Below, in pieces: positions 37,601 through 44,372 of a DNA stretch of 64,000 bases (positions are counted from its first letter, which is position 1; each line of letters begins with the position of its first letter). Below the pieces are notes generated by a model. It was not told where the DNA came from. It saw nothing but the letters and a program-made list of their open reading frames with translations, and searched no databases. This stretch comes from Antedon bifida (Eukaryota; Echinodermata; Crinoidea; Comatulida; Antedonidae), in contig OY727097.1 in NCBI GenBank assembly GCA_963402885.1, forward strand, positions 7,750,001-7,814,000, read 5' to 3'. The translations under genes and the position numbers were made by a program.

Positions 37601-39251
37601 GCCGACATTGAACTGATCACAACTGGTGCCAGCTACCAGTATAACCACAGGAAAGGAGAAAATATACAACTCAACTGTTTATTATTATAGAAACAAATTT
37701 TGGGCAACCATGATTTGATTTGCAGTGCTAATGTCAACAAAGTTGAGTTATTTTCAGTTTTATTTAGACACAAGCCCACCTTAAAACAAGAATTTTAATC
37801 TAGCATGATTACATTAAAAAGTACAAACCTAATACTGTGTAATTAGGAATTCTCCATCTGTCTTTTGAAGCCTGCATTTTATCCGTCTCATCCTGCAACC
37901 GTACCCTCTCTTCGTTTAGTTTCCCACGGTCTGTTCGGTAAATCGCAAGTTCATCTTTCAAGTCCTACATATTATTATATTAAAACAAATAAATTATCCC
38001 CCAATAGTTGTTTTTTTAAATATATTATTTACTGACTATGTATTTAGTGATTGAAGACAACGGCACAATGAAAACTTCCTGCACACTATTGGGAATTTAA
38101 ATGATTATAAAAATATAAACAATACCTTCTTTCTTTTTGCGAGCACATCCTTCAGAACAGTTTCATTTTTCTGTCCAATTCCATTTGCTGTTGAAAGAAA
38201 AAAAGGATATAATACAGTAGAAACCTCTTTTGGTATATCTATTATTGGTAACTTTACTGAAAATGATAAGAAAAATATTGAGAGACCACGTAAAATTGCA
38301 CAACGTATTATTAAAGCTGATCTAACGCCTTGTTCATTTATCTATGAAAAGAGTATTTTAAAAAAAGTAAACAATATTATGGAAGACCCCACTCATCCGT
38401 TACATTACTGTTATAACTTAAATAGATCAGGTATTAGGCTACGACCTCCAAGAGCAAATCTTTGCAGAACTATAAAATCCTTCGTTGTAAATAGTATTCA
38501 TATTTTTAATTCTAATGTAAGACGATAATGCAATTTTTAAATAGTTTTACATTTTTAACAGTATTTTTAACTTTTTATCTTGTATTTTTAATCTGTTATA
38601 ATACTGCACGTTTTAAATTGTTGCAATATTGTTGTTTTAATCTACCAAGCAAAGTGAATTTCCATTTTTATGGACAAATAAAATTTCTTGAATCTTGAAT
38701 CTTGAATCTCTATTGATGGCACAACCCTATCAAGAGGACACTTGTGAAATGTATGATTATTGGAAATATACTGTATGTGATAACACTAAAATCAATTCTT
38801 ATTCAGCGGACATCTCTCAACTTTTTTGGATCTTGAAGGTGTCCCGTTAATAGAGGTTAGTGGCGTAACGGCTATGAGTGCTCACTGGCTAAACTCAAGG
38901 GCTTATGGGGGCCCCGGAGATTATGGGGCCACTGAGCAGTGCCCAGAGGAAAAAACAGGCATTAAAATAATATCGAAAAGGGATAAAAATGACGGAGACC
39001 TCCAGCGTTGGAGGGCCACTTAAGGTTCCTAAACCAGGGGCCTCAGGTCTCTACTTTACACCACTGATAGAAGTTCAAATAAATGAATTACCATGATGGT
39101 TATTTGGAGTAGCTCTCCTATTGTCAAATATTTGAGGTTCTTTGTAACGATTCAATTCAGAGTTTGAAGTTTGTAGTCGGTGCAATAGCTGGGCTTGGTT
39201 GTGTAACAGTTTATTAGCTGGAGACTGTGAGTAATGATTGGTAGCACTCAT
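25547..39251 (-). CDS. Coiled-coil and WD40-like repeat protein, complete in 25 coding exons
   Basis: I could reconstruct a 1013-residue reading frame from ATG (39251) to TGA (25547) over 25 exons listed separately. Every junction has GT..AG and matching phase, and the exons sum to 3042 nt. Residues 1-320 are charged and coiled-coil-like (for example KRIQEHKEQLTKEK). Residues about 395-680 hold WD40-like blades (LLAFGYSHGDILVYDLW; RLISINESGSLHIWSM; NLLSVDAKGYINIWKY). Residues 678-732 are a second basic coiled coil. Residues 733-900 look like further beta-propeller blades, and the last 110 residues are mixed helical. There is no signal peptide or membrane segment. The arrangement recalls ciliary or axonemal WD proteins, but I do not recognise the family, so no symbol is given. 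Confidence 0.88.
25752..25965 (-). CDS. WD/coiled-coil gene exon 24
   Basis: Residues 920-991. A helical C-terminal domain (RRLVLQLVDSAIQLTDGEFD; EYQKIDRSHPFYLIDQ). The acceptor is gttttag and the donor is cag|gtaaaa, phase 0. Confidence 0.84.
26113..26198 (-). CDS. WD/coiled-coil gene exon 23
   Basis: Residues 892-919 (IKIIDIADKNTEENRCEMYA). The acceptor is tttatag and the donor is catg|gtgaga, splitting a Trp codon, phase 2. Confidence 0.82.
26253..26347. repeat. Intronic hairpin with ~35-bp arms
   Basis: Arms 26253-26287 and 26314-26347 pair through AACCTGCTTGACAGTTTC / GAAACTGTCAAGCAGGTT (perfect 18 bp) and imperfectly outward. The loop contains GAAGAAGCTGTC..GACAGTGAAAC, which resembles a degenerate hammerhead-ribozyme core as known from Penelope-like retroelements. 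It lies in the intron between exons 22 and 23 of the WD/coiled-coil gene. Confidence 0.6.
26394..26560 (+). mobile_element. tRNA-derived SINE, second family
   Basis: An A-box-like TGGCACAATGG is followed by GGACTAGCAAGTGAGAGGCA and a decayed B box. A conserved-looking tail follows (GGATGGGATGTAAAGCC). The head resembles 54977-55045; the tail resembles 55400-55460 (GGGACGTTAAAC). Confidence 0.55.
26649..26700 (-). mobile_element. LINE 3' tail fragment
   Basis: TATTCAATTCAATTTATTCC reads on the minus strand as an AATAAA-like end with (TGAAT)n tail repeats, typical of truncated LINE insertions. Very short; limits uncertain. Confidence 0.3.
26862..27083 (-). CDS. WD/coiled-coil gene exon 22, propeller-like
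   Basis: Residues 818-891. Repeating strand motifs such as FLHVYSVDSGALVVQTSALP and LVDVACTQGRMIIINYSN look like degenerate propeller blades. The acceptor is ttatcag and the donor is aat|gtatgt, phase 0. Confidence 0.83.
27361..27540. mobile_element. Decayed MITE of the 'TTAAGGGACAC' class
   Basis: Contains CACTATTAAAAGGACAC and CCCTATTAAGTGGACA, words shared with elements at 38700-38860, 56776-56830 and 57560-57681. It lies within an intron of the WD/coiled-coil gene. Confidence 0.35.
27742..27785 (-). CDS. WD/coiled-coil gene exon 21 (44 nt)
   Basis: Residues 803-817 (GAHISFVLIDVPKMK). Very short, but the acceptor (atttcag), the donor (aag|gtgaga) and both phases fit its neighbours. Confidence 0.78.
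28075..28165 (-). CDS. WD/coiled-coil gene exon 20
   Basis: Residues 773-802. Beta-strand-like NGYSAMLECKLSSDGNLLVF. The acceptor is tttacag and the donor is aaag|gtatat, phase 1. Confidence 0.82.
28195..28445. mobile_element. Dispersed-repeat fragment
   Basis: Includes GATTGTTCCACAGTTTAGGA and GCAACTGCAAAAGGTTCGAT, a phrase I recall from repeats scattered in many animal genomes. The family could not be fixed from sequence alone. Intronic. Confidence 0.3.
28788..28907 (-). CDS. WD/coiled-coil gene exon 19
   Basis: Residues 733-772 (TEIWRPQEVPPDGCDFHVVV). The acceptor is tttcacag and the donor is gcg|gtaatt, phase 0. Confidence 0.82.
29012..29316. mobile_element. Relic MITE of family 1 in an intron
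   Basis: The right end GAGGGACAATACATC and interior phrases (ACCAAAAATT, TTTTTGGTTAAA) match the 331-885 element. The TTAA flanks are lost. It ends about 25 nt from the donor of exon 18. Confidence 0.5.
29341..29505 (-). CDS. WD/coiled-coil gene exon 18, internal coiled coil
   Basis: Residues 678-732. A long basic-acidic helix (ALLEKLKEDRKQMEKEVTWL) between two propeller-like parts. The acceptor is atgatag and the donor is ctg|gtaata. A relic inverted-repeat element starts about 25 nt past the donor. Confidence 0.82.
29723..29822 (-). CDS. WD/coiled-coil gene exon 17
   Basis: Residues 644-677 (HFGWFEPLHRYRLVMDEKTF). The acceptor is attgcag and the donor is cag|gtgaga, phase 0. Confidence 0.82.
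30154..30314 (-). CDS. WD/coiled-coil gene exon 16, WD-like blade
   Basis: Residues 591-643. Contains NLLSVDAKGYINIWKYN, the clearest WD40-type blade end in the protein. The acceptor is ttggccag and the donor is aacaa|gtaaga, phase 2. Confidence 0.84.
30400..30625. repeat. Degenerate tandem repeat TGTATGCAAATAAATAT
   Basis: About ten diverged copies of a 17-38 bp AT-rich unit in an intron. It extends the open frame of exon 16 spuriously upstream. Confidence 0.7.
30748..30858 (-). CDS. WD/coiled-coil gene exon 15, WD-like blade
   Basis: Residues 554-590. NEFLVGFDNGDILKCNIEP continues the blade begun in the previous exon. The acceptor is ttttgcag and the donor is aag|gtgaat, phase 0. Confidence 0.82.
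30905..31159. repeat. 63-bp tandem repeat, four near-identical copies
   Basis: The unit contains CCTATAGAACACAAAATCTC and CCCTGAATAGCTGTAGTGTT. Copies are almost identical, implying recent expansion. The words resemble the 'ACCTCTATTAAGGG' MITE class. It gives a spurious 85-codon minus-strand frame. Confidence 0.85.
31322..31410 (-). CDS. WD/coiled-coil gene exon 14
   Basis: Residues 524-553 (LGPSLSCFYPSHTLLGTQ), start of another blade. The acceptor is acttacag and the donor is caa|gtaagt, phase 0. Confidence 0.8.
31706..31859 (-). CDS. WD/coiled-coil gene exon 13, WD-like blade end
   Basis: Residues 473-523. Begins GSLHIWSM, closing a blade, then a loop rich in charged residues. The acceptor is tttctag and the donor is caag|gtaaaa, phase 1. 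Confidence 0.83.
31966..32105 (-). CDS. WD/coiled-coil gene exon 12, WD-like blade
   Basis: Residues 426-472. Completes GDILVYDLW (WD-like dipeptide position) and starts the next blade (SLKWSWDASRLISINES). The acceptor is gtaatag and the donor is tcg|gtatgt, phase 0. Confidence 0.83.
32170..32505. repeat. Short tandem repeat ACTGAAATCAACTGCACAC
   Basis: About 15 diverged copies of a 19-24 bp unit in the intron between exons 11 and 12 of the WD/coiled-coil gene. Confidence 0.8.
32569..32677 (-). CDS. WD/coiled-coil gene exon 11, first WD-like blade begins
   Basis: Residues 390-425. The strand pattern MSSLSPDHRLLAFGYSHG is typical of a WD40 blade. The acceptor is ttgaag and the donor is catg|gtaagc, phase 1. 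Confidence 0.82.
32776..33000. repeat. Near-perfect palindrome, 105-bp arms
   Basis: Arms 32776-32880 and 32896-33000 are complementary with about four mismatches, separated by a 15-nt loop (CTTATGCCTTGCTGT). The apex side contains GGCGAAACGTC. A 16-bp direct repeat (ATTATATCACTCTATT) occurs at 32733 and 32994. Intronic in the WD/coiled-coil gene. Confidence 0.85.
33111..33312 (-). CDS. WD/coiled-coil gene exon 10
   Basis: Residues 322-389. Acidic linker (SGMSGEDIDDDIKVLHFQDA) leading towards the WD region. The acceptor is ctttcag and the donor is aag|gtagac, phase 0. Confidence 0.82.
33607..33710 (-). CDS. WD/coiled-coil gene exon 9
   Basis: Residues 288-321. Basic, helical (AIATKKKEGREENDPAYSLV). 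The acceptor is ttgaag and the donor is aaag|gttttt, an atypical site; its phase 2 fits the next exon. Confidence 0.75.
33871..33969 (-). CDS. WD/coiled-coil gene exon 8
   Basis: Residues 255-287 (VSAKLSLEIAEEYLSTETCI). The acceptor is atctag and the donor is gaa|gtaagt; a phase-0 exon of 33 codons. Confidence 0.82.
34102..34201 (-). CDS. WD/coiled-coil gene exon 7
   Basis: Residues 221-254, a highly charged helix (RILDLEEKRIQEHKEQLTKE). The acceptor is gatgtag and the donor is gag|gtaagc, phase 0. Confidence 0.82.
34284..35475. repeat. 64-bp minisatellite, about 18 copies
   Basis: The unit carries GATACATAGTTCTGATGTAT, TGTTTTGATGCATTGTTCTG and ATACATCGTTCAATGCATCA. Copies differ by only a few bases; the last is truncated. 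It occupies most of the intron between exons 6 and 7 of the WD/coiled-coil gene and has no open frame or spacer structure. Confidence 0.93.
35505..35723 (-). mobile_element. tRNA-derived SINE, third family
   Basis: Shares with 46665-46890 the phrases CGTATGGAAACAT, CCCATAATG and GCGTTGGATTCG. On the minus strand the last phrase reads as part of a decayed B box. It gives a spurious 72-codon frame. Confidence 0.5.
35724..35865. mobile_element. MITE with TAAAGCTCTGTCTACAC ends, copy 1
   Basis: Inverted ends TAAGCTCTGTCTACACTA and its complement surround an interior with repeated CACTACCATATTTAAGCATA. Other copies: 52820-52972, a partial at 53060-53172, and 54027-54185. Confidence 0.75.
35966..36048 (-). 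CDS. WD/coiled-coil gene exon 6
   Basis: Residues 194-220 (VRDILVEVADGIMLFEPEKW). The acceptor is attcag and the donor is cac|gtatcc, a weaker site chosen because its phase 2 fits the next exon exactly. The following intron holds the 64-bp minisatellite. Confidence 0.75.
36216..36346. mobile_element. MITE-like repeat with CAGTGGCGTAA-type end, copy 1
   Basis: Shares GGCTATGAGCACTCACTTGC and AGGGGCCTCAGGTCTCTA with the copy at 38868-39067 and ends TTACGCCACTGG. Intronic; hAT-like by end sequence, but no target duplication was verified. Confidence 0.5.
36395..36597 (-). mobile_element. tRNA-derived SINE, first family, copy 2
   Basis: On the minus strand: A-box-like TGGCCGAGTGG (36574-36584) and B box GGGTTCGAGGC (36520-36530), then CCATGGTTCTGGTGGTAGAA as in the 24046 copy. 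The boxes are better preserved than in that copy. Confidence 0.75.
36658..36742 (-). CDS. WD/coiled-coil gene exon 5
   Basis: Residues 165-193 (REVEKMRRNPQHLEGWSYEP). The acceptor is tgtttag and the donor is atg|gtaagg, phase 0. Confidence 0.8.
37201..37336 (-). CDS. WD/coiled-coil gene exon 4
   Basis: Residues 120-164 plus two bases. Contains METSEMEAYAIRTEAK and ends RDIELR. The acceptor is gtttaag and the donor is acg|gtatta, phase 2. Confidence 0.8.
37829..37964 (-). CDS. WD/coiled-coil gene exon 3
   Basis: Residues 75-119. Strongly charged coiled-coil-like sequence (DELAIYRTDRGKLNEERVRL). The acceptor is atgtag and the donor is tag|gtttgt, phase 1. Confidence 0.8.
38126..38187 (-). CDS. 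WD/coiled-coil gene exon 2
   Basis: Residues 54-74 (NGIGQKNETVLKDVLAKRKK). The acceptor is tttcaacag and the donor is aag|gtattg; it ends in phase 0. The 0.9 kb intron before it is filled with nested transposons. Confidence 0.8.
38214..38860. mobile_element. MITE split by a LINE insertion
   Basis: Starts TACAGTAGAAACCTCT and resumes after the LINE with CTATTGATGGCACAACCC, ending GTGTCCCGTTAATAGAGGTT. This matches the ACCTCTATTAAGGGACAC end class seen at 56776. Extent inferred from the two ends. Confidence 0.5.
38230..38708 (+). mobile_element. 5'-truncated LINE, C-terminal end of ORF2 and 3' tail
   Basis: An open stretch of about 95 codons reads SIIGNFTENDKKNIERPRKI, PLHYCYNLNRSGIRLRPPRA and SFVVNSIHIFNSNVRR before TAA (38526-38528). 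This pattern (R.A..FR.PRARTNR.K.SF) typifies the end of CR1/L2/Jockey-type LINE ORF2. The 3' end has ATAAAATTTCTTGAATC with CTTGAAT repeats. It is heavily 5' truncated and lies on the plus strand in an intron of the minus-strand WD gene. Confidence 0.7.
38868..39067. mobile_element. MITE-like repeat with CAGTGGCGTAA-type end, copy 2
   Basis: Starts AGTGGCGTAACGGCTATGAG and ends CTCAGGTCTCTACTTTACAC then CACTG. It abuts or is inserted into the end of the split MITE at 38214-38860, about 25 bp from exon 1 of the WD/coiled-coil gene. Confidence 0.55.
39092..39251 (-). CDS. WD/coiled-coil gene exon 1 (start codon)
   Basis: Residues 1-53. It begins MSATNHYSQSP at ATG 39251; the donor is catg|gtaatt. 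A pyrimidine-rich acceptor (tttcag) near 39329 suggests a preceding 5' UTR exon. Gln/Leu-rich start of a helical region. Confidence 0.8.
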
Positions 39252-41279
39252 TATTGTCAGGGTACGTTGTCAAGTGGCTTGCAAAACTCTTTTCTAACTC
39301 ACTGTAGACATGTTCAAAAATGTTTCTGAAATATATAAGCATTTTGTAAGTTAAGAAATGTGTATAACATACATTTTTTAGGTAATTAATTTGTGATGCA
39401 AGTAATAATATGACTTATCACTCTTTTCCTAAAAGTATATACAATTTGTTCTACTTTGTCGTATCGTATTAAAAATTACACACATTAATTAAGGATGTTT
39501 ATGATATTATCACTAGTACAGTAAACTCTCTAGTTAGACCCTACTACTAGTACTAGGCGCGCCTATGCATACATATTATTAGTAGGTATATTTCTCTGTA
39601 AATTGTTATTTGGGAAAATGTCAAGCCTTGACTCAAGGTCTGTTGATTTGTTCGAGTGTGGAATGGGATTTTGGACACTTGAAACAAGCAGAATGACCTA
39701 GCCTAGGCCTAGTAGCCCTCTAGCCTAGTAAGTATGGTAGCCGATGATCACTCCCTCCGGCCCTGGCTGCCTGGTGGTACAGACAGTACTCTCTGGCTGG
39801 GCACACTGTGCACAGTACTGCTGTGTGCAGAGGCCTAGATAGGAGCTTTAGATGTCTAGTCCTAAACAGCTACACGCCTGCTATGCTTATCATTCAGTCT
39901 TATTAGATCTATAATAACTGTATCAGTTTCAAGACTAAAATGTCTTATATAATATAATTATCTACGGACCACTTGTTGTTTTTCTGGTTGGTATGGACGC
40001 CGTGATTTTTCCAATTAATCAGCAGCTGTTTATTTTTGTATCGTATGTTGTGATTTATCTAAACACCGCCCTCTATTTTGAATTTATAATTTATAGGGAG
40101 AAAACACAAAAAAACAAAACAAAAATCTGAAAATAACAGCAGTTTACAGTATTTGTTTATGTTAAATTACTAATTCTAAAATAATACAACTGAAACAATT
40201 ACAAAATATTTATAGTTTGTTTTTTATTTTATTAATAATGTTTATTTCTGATATCAATTTCATACAATCTGGTCACAATCTTGTTAATGACATTCTTTAC
40301 AGCATCCAAAATGTAATTATCTAATCAGACCTTAATTAGACAATTCAACAATTAACAATGTAACATATACTTTGGGCAATGAGGTATGGGCCTTTATACA
40401 TGACAGTGGAAGAGAACTATATTTAAAAAAAAGAGATTTAACAAGATAGGCCAATATATTTATTGCTCAGTTTTCCCTTGTTTGTACCGCAAGTTTCTTG
40501 TACACAAAACGAAACAAATGATACACAATTTTGTTTATAATATTAAGAGAAGAGAAAATTAATGGCAGTGATTAGGAATAATCAGGCCATGTACTATACA
40601 AATTTGGTATAGGCTTGGGTATTAGGAAGGGATGTGAAGAATAGAATATACTTAAACCTAAGTATAGTAATAATTAAAAACAAATTTAATGATATTTTCA
40701 TATATGATAAATGATGACAAATTTGTTCTTTGGTGAAATCTGTTGATTTGATTTCTTTAGTAAACTTGTCTAAAATAATTCTTGAATAAAGAACAAATCA
40801 AATCAAATACTCGATCTCAGATATAGTCTTTAAATTTCTGGAAAAACTAAACTTGTATTTATTGGCCGGTGGCCTAAGAGAAAAGGTTTGAGATTTTTGT
40901 ATAATAAACCATAAAATTTGAATATTTATAAAAAAATATGATGGAAAAAAAAAATGGATATATATTACATTGAATGCAGTGATTGTTTATTTTAAAGACG
41001 TATACAATTTCATATTTTTATGAATTTACACATTTCTTTTATTAAAGCCAATTGGATACTAAAATTGGTGATCATTCCACCAATGACAAAATGTGGAAAT
41101 GTCACATGATTACTGAGCGATCCAATTAAATCAATTTGTGTATTGGATGATAAAAATCTTAAATATTAATGAATAAAGTTCGCTAACGAATTACATTTGC
41201 ATAGGCATCATACATTGTACATATATATTATTATTACCAATTTATACAGTCTTACATCTGTAAATTAAAAAAAAACCAC
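39252..41279. other. Upstream region of the WD/coiled-coil gene
   Basis: No further coding exon seen. A possible 5' UTR exon acceptor is near 39329 (minus). A short GC-richer patch at 39680-39860 could be promoter-proximal. A LINE-like tail ATAAAGAACAAATCAAATCA is at about 40787-40806. Confidence 0.35.
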
Positions 41280-41420
41280 CAGGGGCGAATTCAGTAGGGT
41301 AGAATTTGGGTCGCTCACTCCCCCTTTTGACAGCTACAACTACATTATGAACTAATTTATGATATCTATATTTGACAAGTTATTAATATTCTTCGCTCCC
41401 CGTTCTGGATCCGCCCCTGA
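41280..41420. mobile_element. MITE with CAGGGGCGAATTCAG / CTGGATCCGCCCCTG ends (hAT-like)
   Basis: 15-bp inverted ends with two mismatches bound a 0.14 kb AT-rich interior. CAGGGGCGGATCCAG-type ends are common in hAT-derived MITEs. I could not establish an 8-bp target duplication. Confidence 0.65.
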
Positions 41421-41868
41421 TCACAACCACTCGATCAATTTTATACACCATTTTGATTCAGGGAAATTCTGTTATAAAATACAGATTTTTATTTTCTAAA
41501 CCCATGTTTTATATAGAAAAAAGGGGACCTTTGAACTACGCTTTTATAATACTTGTACACAGAATATGTTTATTGATTACTTTGTGTTATAATTGTTGAA
41601 AGCATTGTTTTTTTGTAAAATTGTAAAAGGGAACATTCTTATCTTAGACATTAATATTAGTGAAATACTGATAGTCATATTTTAATTCCAAAGTGTCTTA
41701 AATAACTGATTTAGATTTTGGATGGAAATGCATATATTTTACATCTCTCAAAAGGTGGCGTTTTTAGTATTCAAGTCCAAAATACAAAGTTCATTAAGTA
41801 GACCTAACCCGGTGGTTAAATGGTTAATTTTTACAGTAATTTGCATACAATATGTAGCAATACACCAG

Positions 41869-42170
41869 ATCATGAATATGCAAATACCAATACAACTGTA
41901 TCCCATATAATAAATTGAATCATGGTACACCTGCATCCCAGATCATTAATATTTAAATACCGATACACCTGCATTCCATATCATGAATATTCAATTACCA
42001 ATACACCTGCTTTCCCAGATCATTAATATTCAAATTCCGGTACACCTGCTTAGGCCTACAAGTTTATGAATATTCAGTTACCAGTAGGCCTACCCCTGCA
42101 CCACAGTTTATGAATATTTTAATACCAAAACACCTGCATCAGATCATGAATATTCAAATACCAGTTGACC
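41869..42170. repeat. Imperfect tandem repeat CATGAATATTCAAATACC
   Basis: About seven units of 37-74 bp, each with ATGAATATTCAAATACC-like and CACCTGCATCCCA-like parts, strongly diverged. Intergenic, between MPP1 and the WD/coiled-coil gene. Confidence 0.75.
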
Positions 42171-42830
42171 AATCACATTTTAATGTTTTACATTTAATAA
42201 TGAAATTTGTAAAACATTAAACAATCATACTAAAATGAGTTAATATTTTAAAGAATAAATTATGTGTCTCTCACTTAAATATTTCAATAAGCCAATAAAC
42301 TTAGCTTAAACATTTGAATAAACCAATCAAATTAATTCATAAATTTGAATTAACCAATTAAATGAAGTCATACGTTGGATGTACTAATCAAATAGTACAT
42401 CTAAATTTGCAATCAAAATATTTAACAATTGTATGATCAAGATTTTAAATAGCTTTCTGATAAAATCTGTTAAGAGATTCATCAACAAATTATTTAAATA
42501 ATGATTACTATGAATCAGAAGCTATATATATCCTACAAACAACATGGTCATCTATGAGAAAAATAAGTTTTCTTTGCTAAACTGTGTAAAACAATATGTA
42601 AACGTGAAAATCTATCTATTATCATTGTACTATAACTAGTGAAACACATTAAACATATTTGTTTATTAAAAATAAATTATATTATATTCTAAAATCAATT
42701 TTTTTTTCTCTTCCCATCTACTATTCACACACTCATCAGATACACGCAAAAAAGAAACTATCGATGATAAATGATAAAAGTCTAAATAGACTTGATAAGT
42801 AAACTGTACAATTTTCAAGTTTGAAAGAAA

Positions 42831-42891
42831 GGGAATTCCCAAAATGCCATTGTGGGGAATTCCCAGAATGACATTATCGTGGGGAATTCCC
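42831..42891. promoter_or_regulatory. Three perfect palindromic kappaB-like sites
   Basis: GGGAATTCCC occurs at 42831-42840, 42855-42864 and 42882-42891, spaced 24 and 27 bp. This is a canonical symmetric Rel/NF-kappaB binding sequence. The flanks (AAAATGCCATTG, AGAATGACATT) also repeat, so the cluster arose by tandem duplication. It lies 1.3 kb beyond the MPP1 stop and 3.6 kb upstream of the WD gene ATG. Regulatory function is inferred. Confidence 0.45.
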
Positions 42892-44192
42892 AAAATGACA
42901 AGTTGGAAGCTACCATTACAATATAATATATATATTTTTGTTCAAATTTTTTTACATATAAAAATCCCAGTCAGATTTAGTAATTAATAATGCATTTCGA
43001 CTTAACCTGAATAACTTCCGCTACAAATCACAAACATTTTGTTAAATTACAGACTTATTTTTCATGTAAATTTTTTTTCCAATATAACAGCCTCCCTACA
43101 TCAAATAAAATTGTTGTTCTGGTCAGTTATTTCCAGTTTCTATTTTTAAGAAATTGCATTCCAATCTACTTCAGCTGGTTACTGTTGACTGGTGTCATAT
43201 TCATGTCGTGCTAAAGACAGATGATAGAGTATCTAGTCCAAGCTCGCAGAATCACCAGCCACAAAAAAATGATCAGAGATCGAGAGGAAAATTGAGATTA
43301 AATAATTTTTCTTCAAAAAAGATGGGCAACTTAATGTTCAACATTCTGCGAGCCCTGCTACTAGTATACAGGCATCAGAAATTAACCTGGCGATGATAAC
43401 CCATTAACAGTAACCAAACTGAAATACTCAATATCTTCCATTCTTTTCTGAACAAAAATTAGTTGAAGAATAAGATAATAACAACAACTTGAATGTGATG
43501 AAATTTGAAATTGTTATTAAACTATCCTTTTCAACATACATTTACTCGACGTGTTACAAATTAAATATATAGAGCTCTCAATAGCATTACTCTAAAACTC
43601 AACATTTTATATAAAATTTGGATGTAAATTTATAATTGTTATGCAATCTGCTGCAATTTTTTTGCATTCCAAACTTTGTATTTACGTACATTTATCATGA
43701 CTGTAGATGAGCAGAGTTGTAAATATATATGGTTTTAAATATTCATTTTTTTTATTAAAATCATTTTTTATATTTATGGTCAATTCTTGCTTTGTTTCTT
43801 TATCAAATAAATTATAATATTAATTCAAGCACCAAATAATTTCAAGAATATCAAATTAATACGTATATGTAAAGCTATAGAGGGCTCCATTTTTAAAAAT
43901 CAATTCATGGTAATTGAGTAACAAAATCATAATTAGCAAATTTTAATTAGGTAAAAAATCTTTGAATTACTTTCAATATTTCAATTAATTATTGATTATA
44001 TTTATATTATCAAAACTTATTTAGATATTTTGTCTTTGTGTTAATATACAGTATCTAATATTCACTCAAAACAATTAACAAAACACAGTTTTTTTGGACA
44101 AAAAACCTCCGAGTTGGTTTGCACCATTCCAATAAAAACAAAGGACTGTTTGCGACTTGCACCATGACGATTAAGAACAGCGCCATCAATGT
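42892..44192. other. MPP1 3' flank / probable 3' UTR
   Basis: AT-rich, without coding signal. An open frame at 43154-43396 on the plus strand has no recognisable domain and no splice context. Confidence 0.4.
43751..43756 (-). terminator. Possible poly(A) signal of MPP1
   Basis: AATAAA on the minus strand about 440 nt after the MPP1 stop. The region is AT-rich, so chance occurrence is easy; this is only a candidate. Confidence 0.3.
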
Positions 44193-44372
44193 TTAGTATA
44201 CCCAGCTGACGGGTACCCACTGAGGTGTTGTGCATATTTCTTCAATTGCTGATTCCAATATTCGGATGGTGTCATCGATGTCGTTGTTGATTATTGTTAA
44301 ATCAAAGTAATGACCATAAGCTTGTTTTAGAAGATCGGATTCTTTTGCGAGTTTCTCTAAACTACTATCGCC
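44193..44372 (-). CDS. MPP1: MPP1 terminal exon (GUK end and stop)
   Basis: Encodes [38 protein letters not shown] and the family-typical ending [10 protein letters not shown], then TAA at 44193-44195. The acceptor is attttag. A minus-strand AATAAA at 43751-43756, about 440 nt downstream, is a possible poly(A) signal. Confidence 0.95.
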   Translation of the reverse strand, partial: GDSSLEKLAKESDLLKQAYGHYFDLTIINNDIDDTIRILESAIEEICTTPQWVPVSWVY

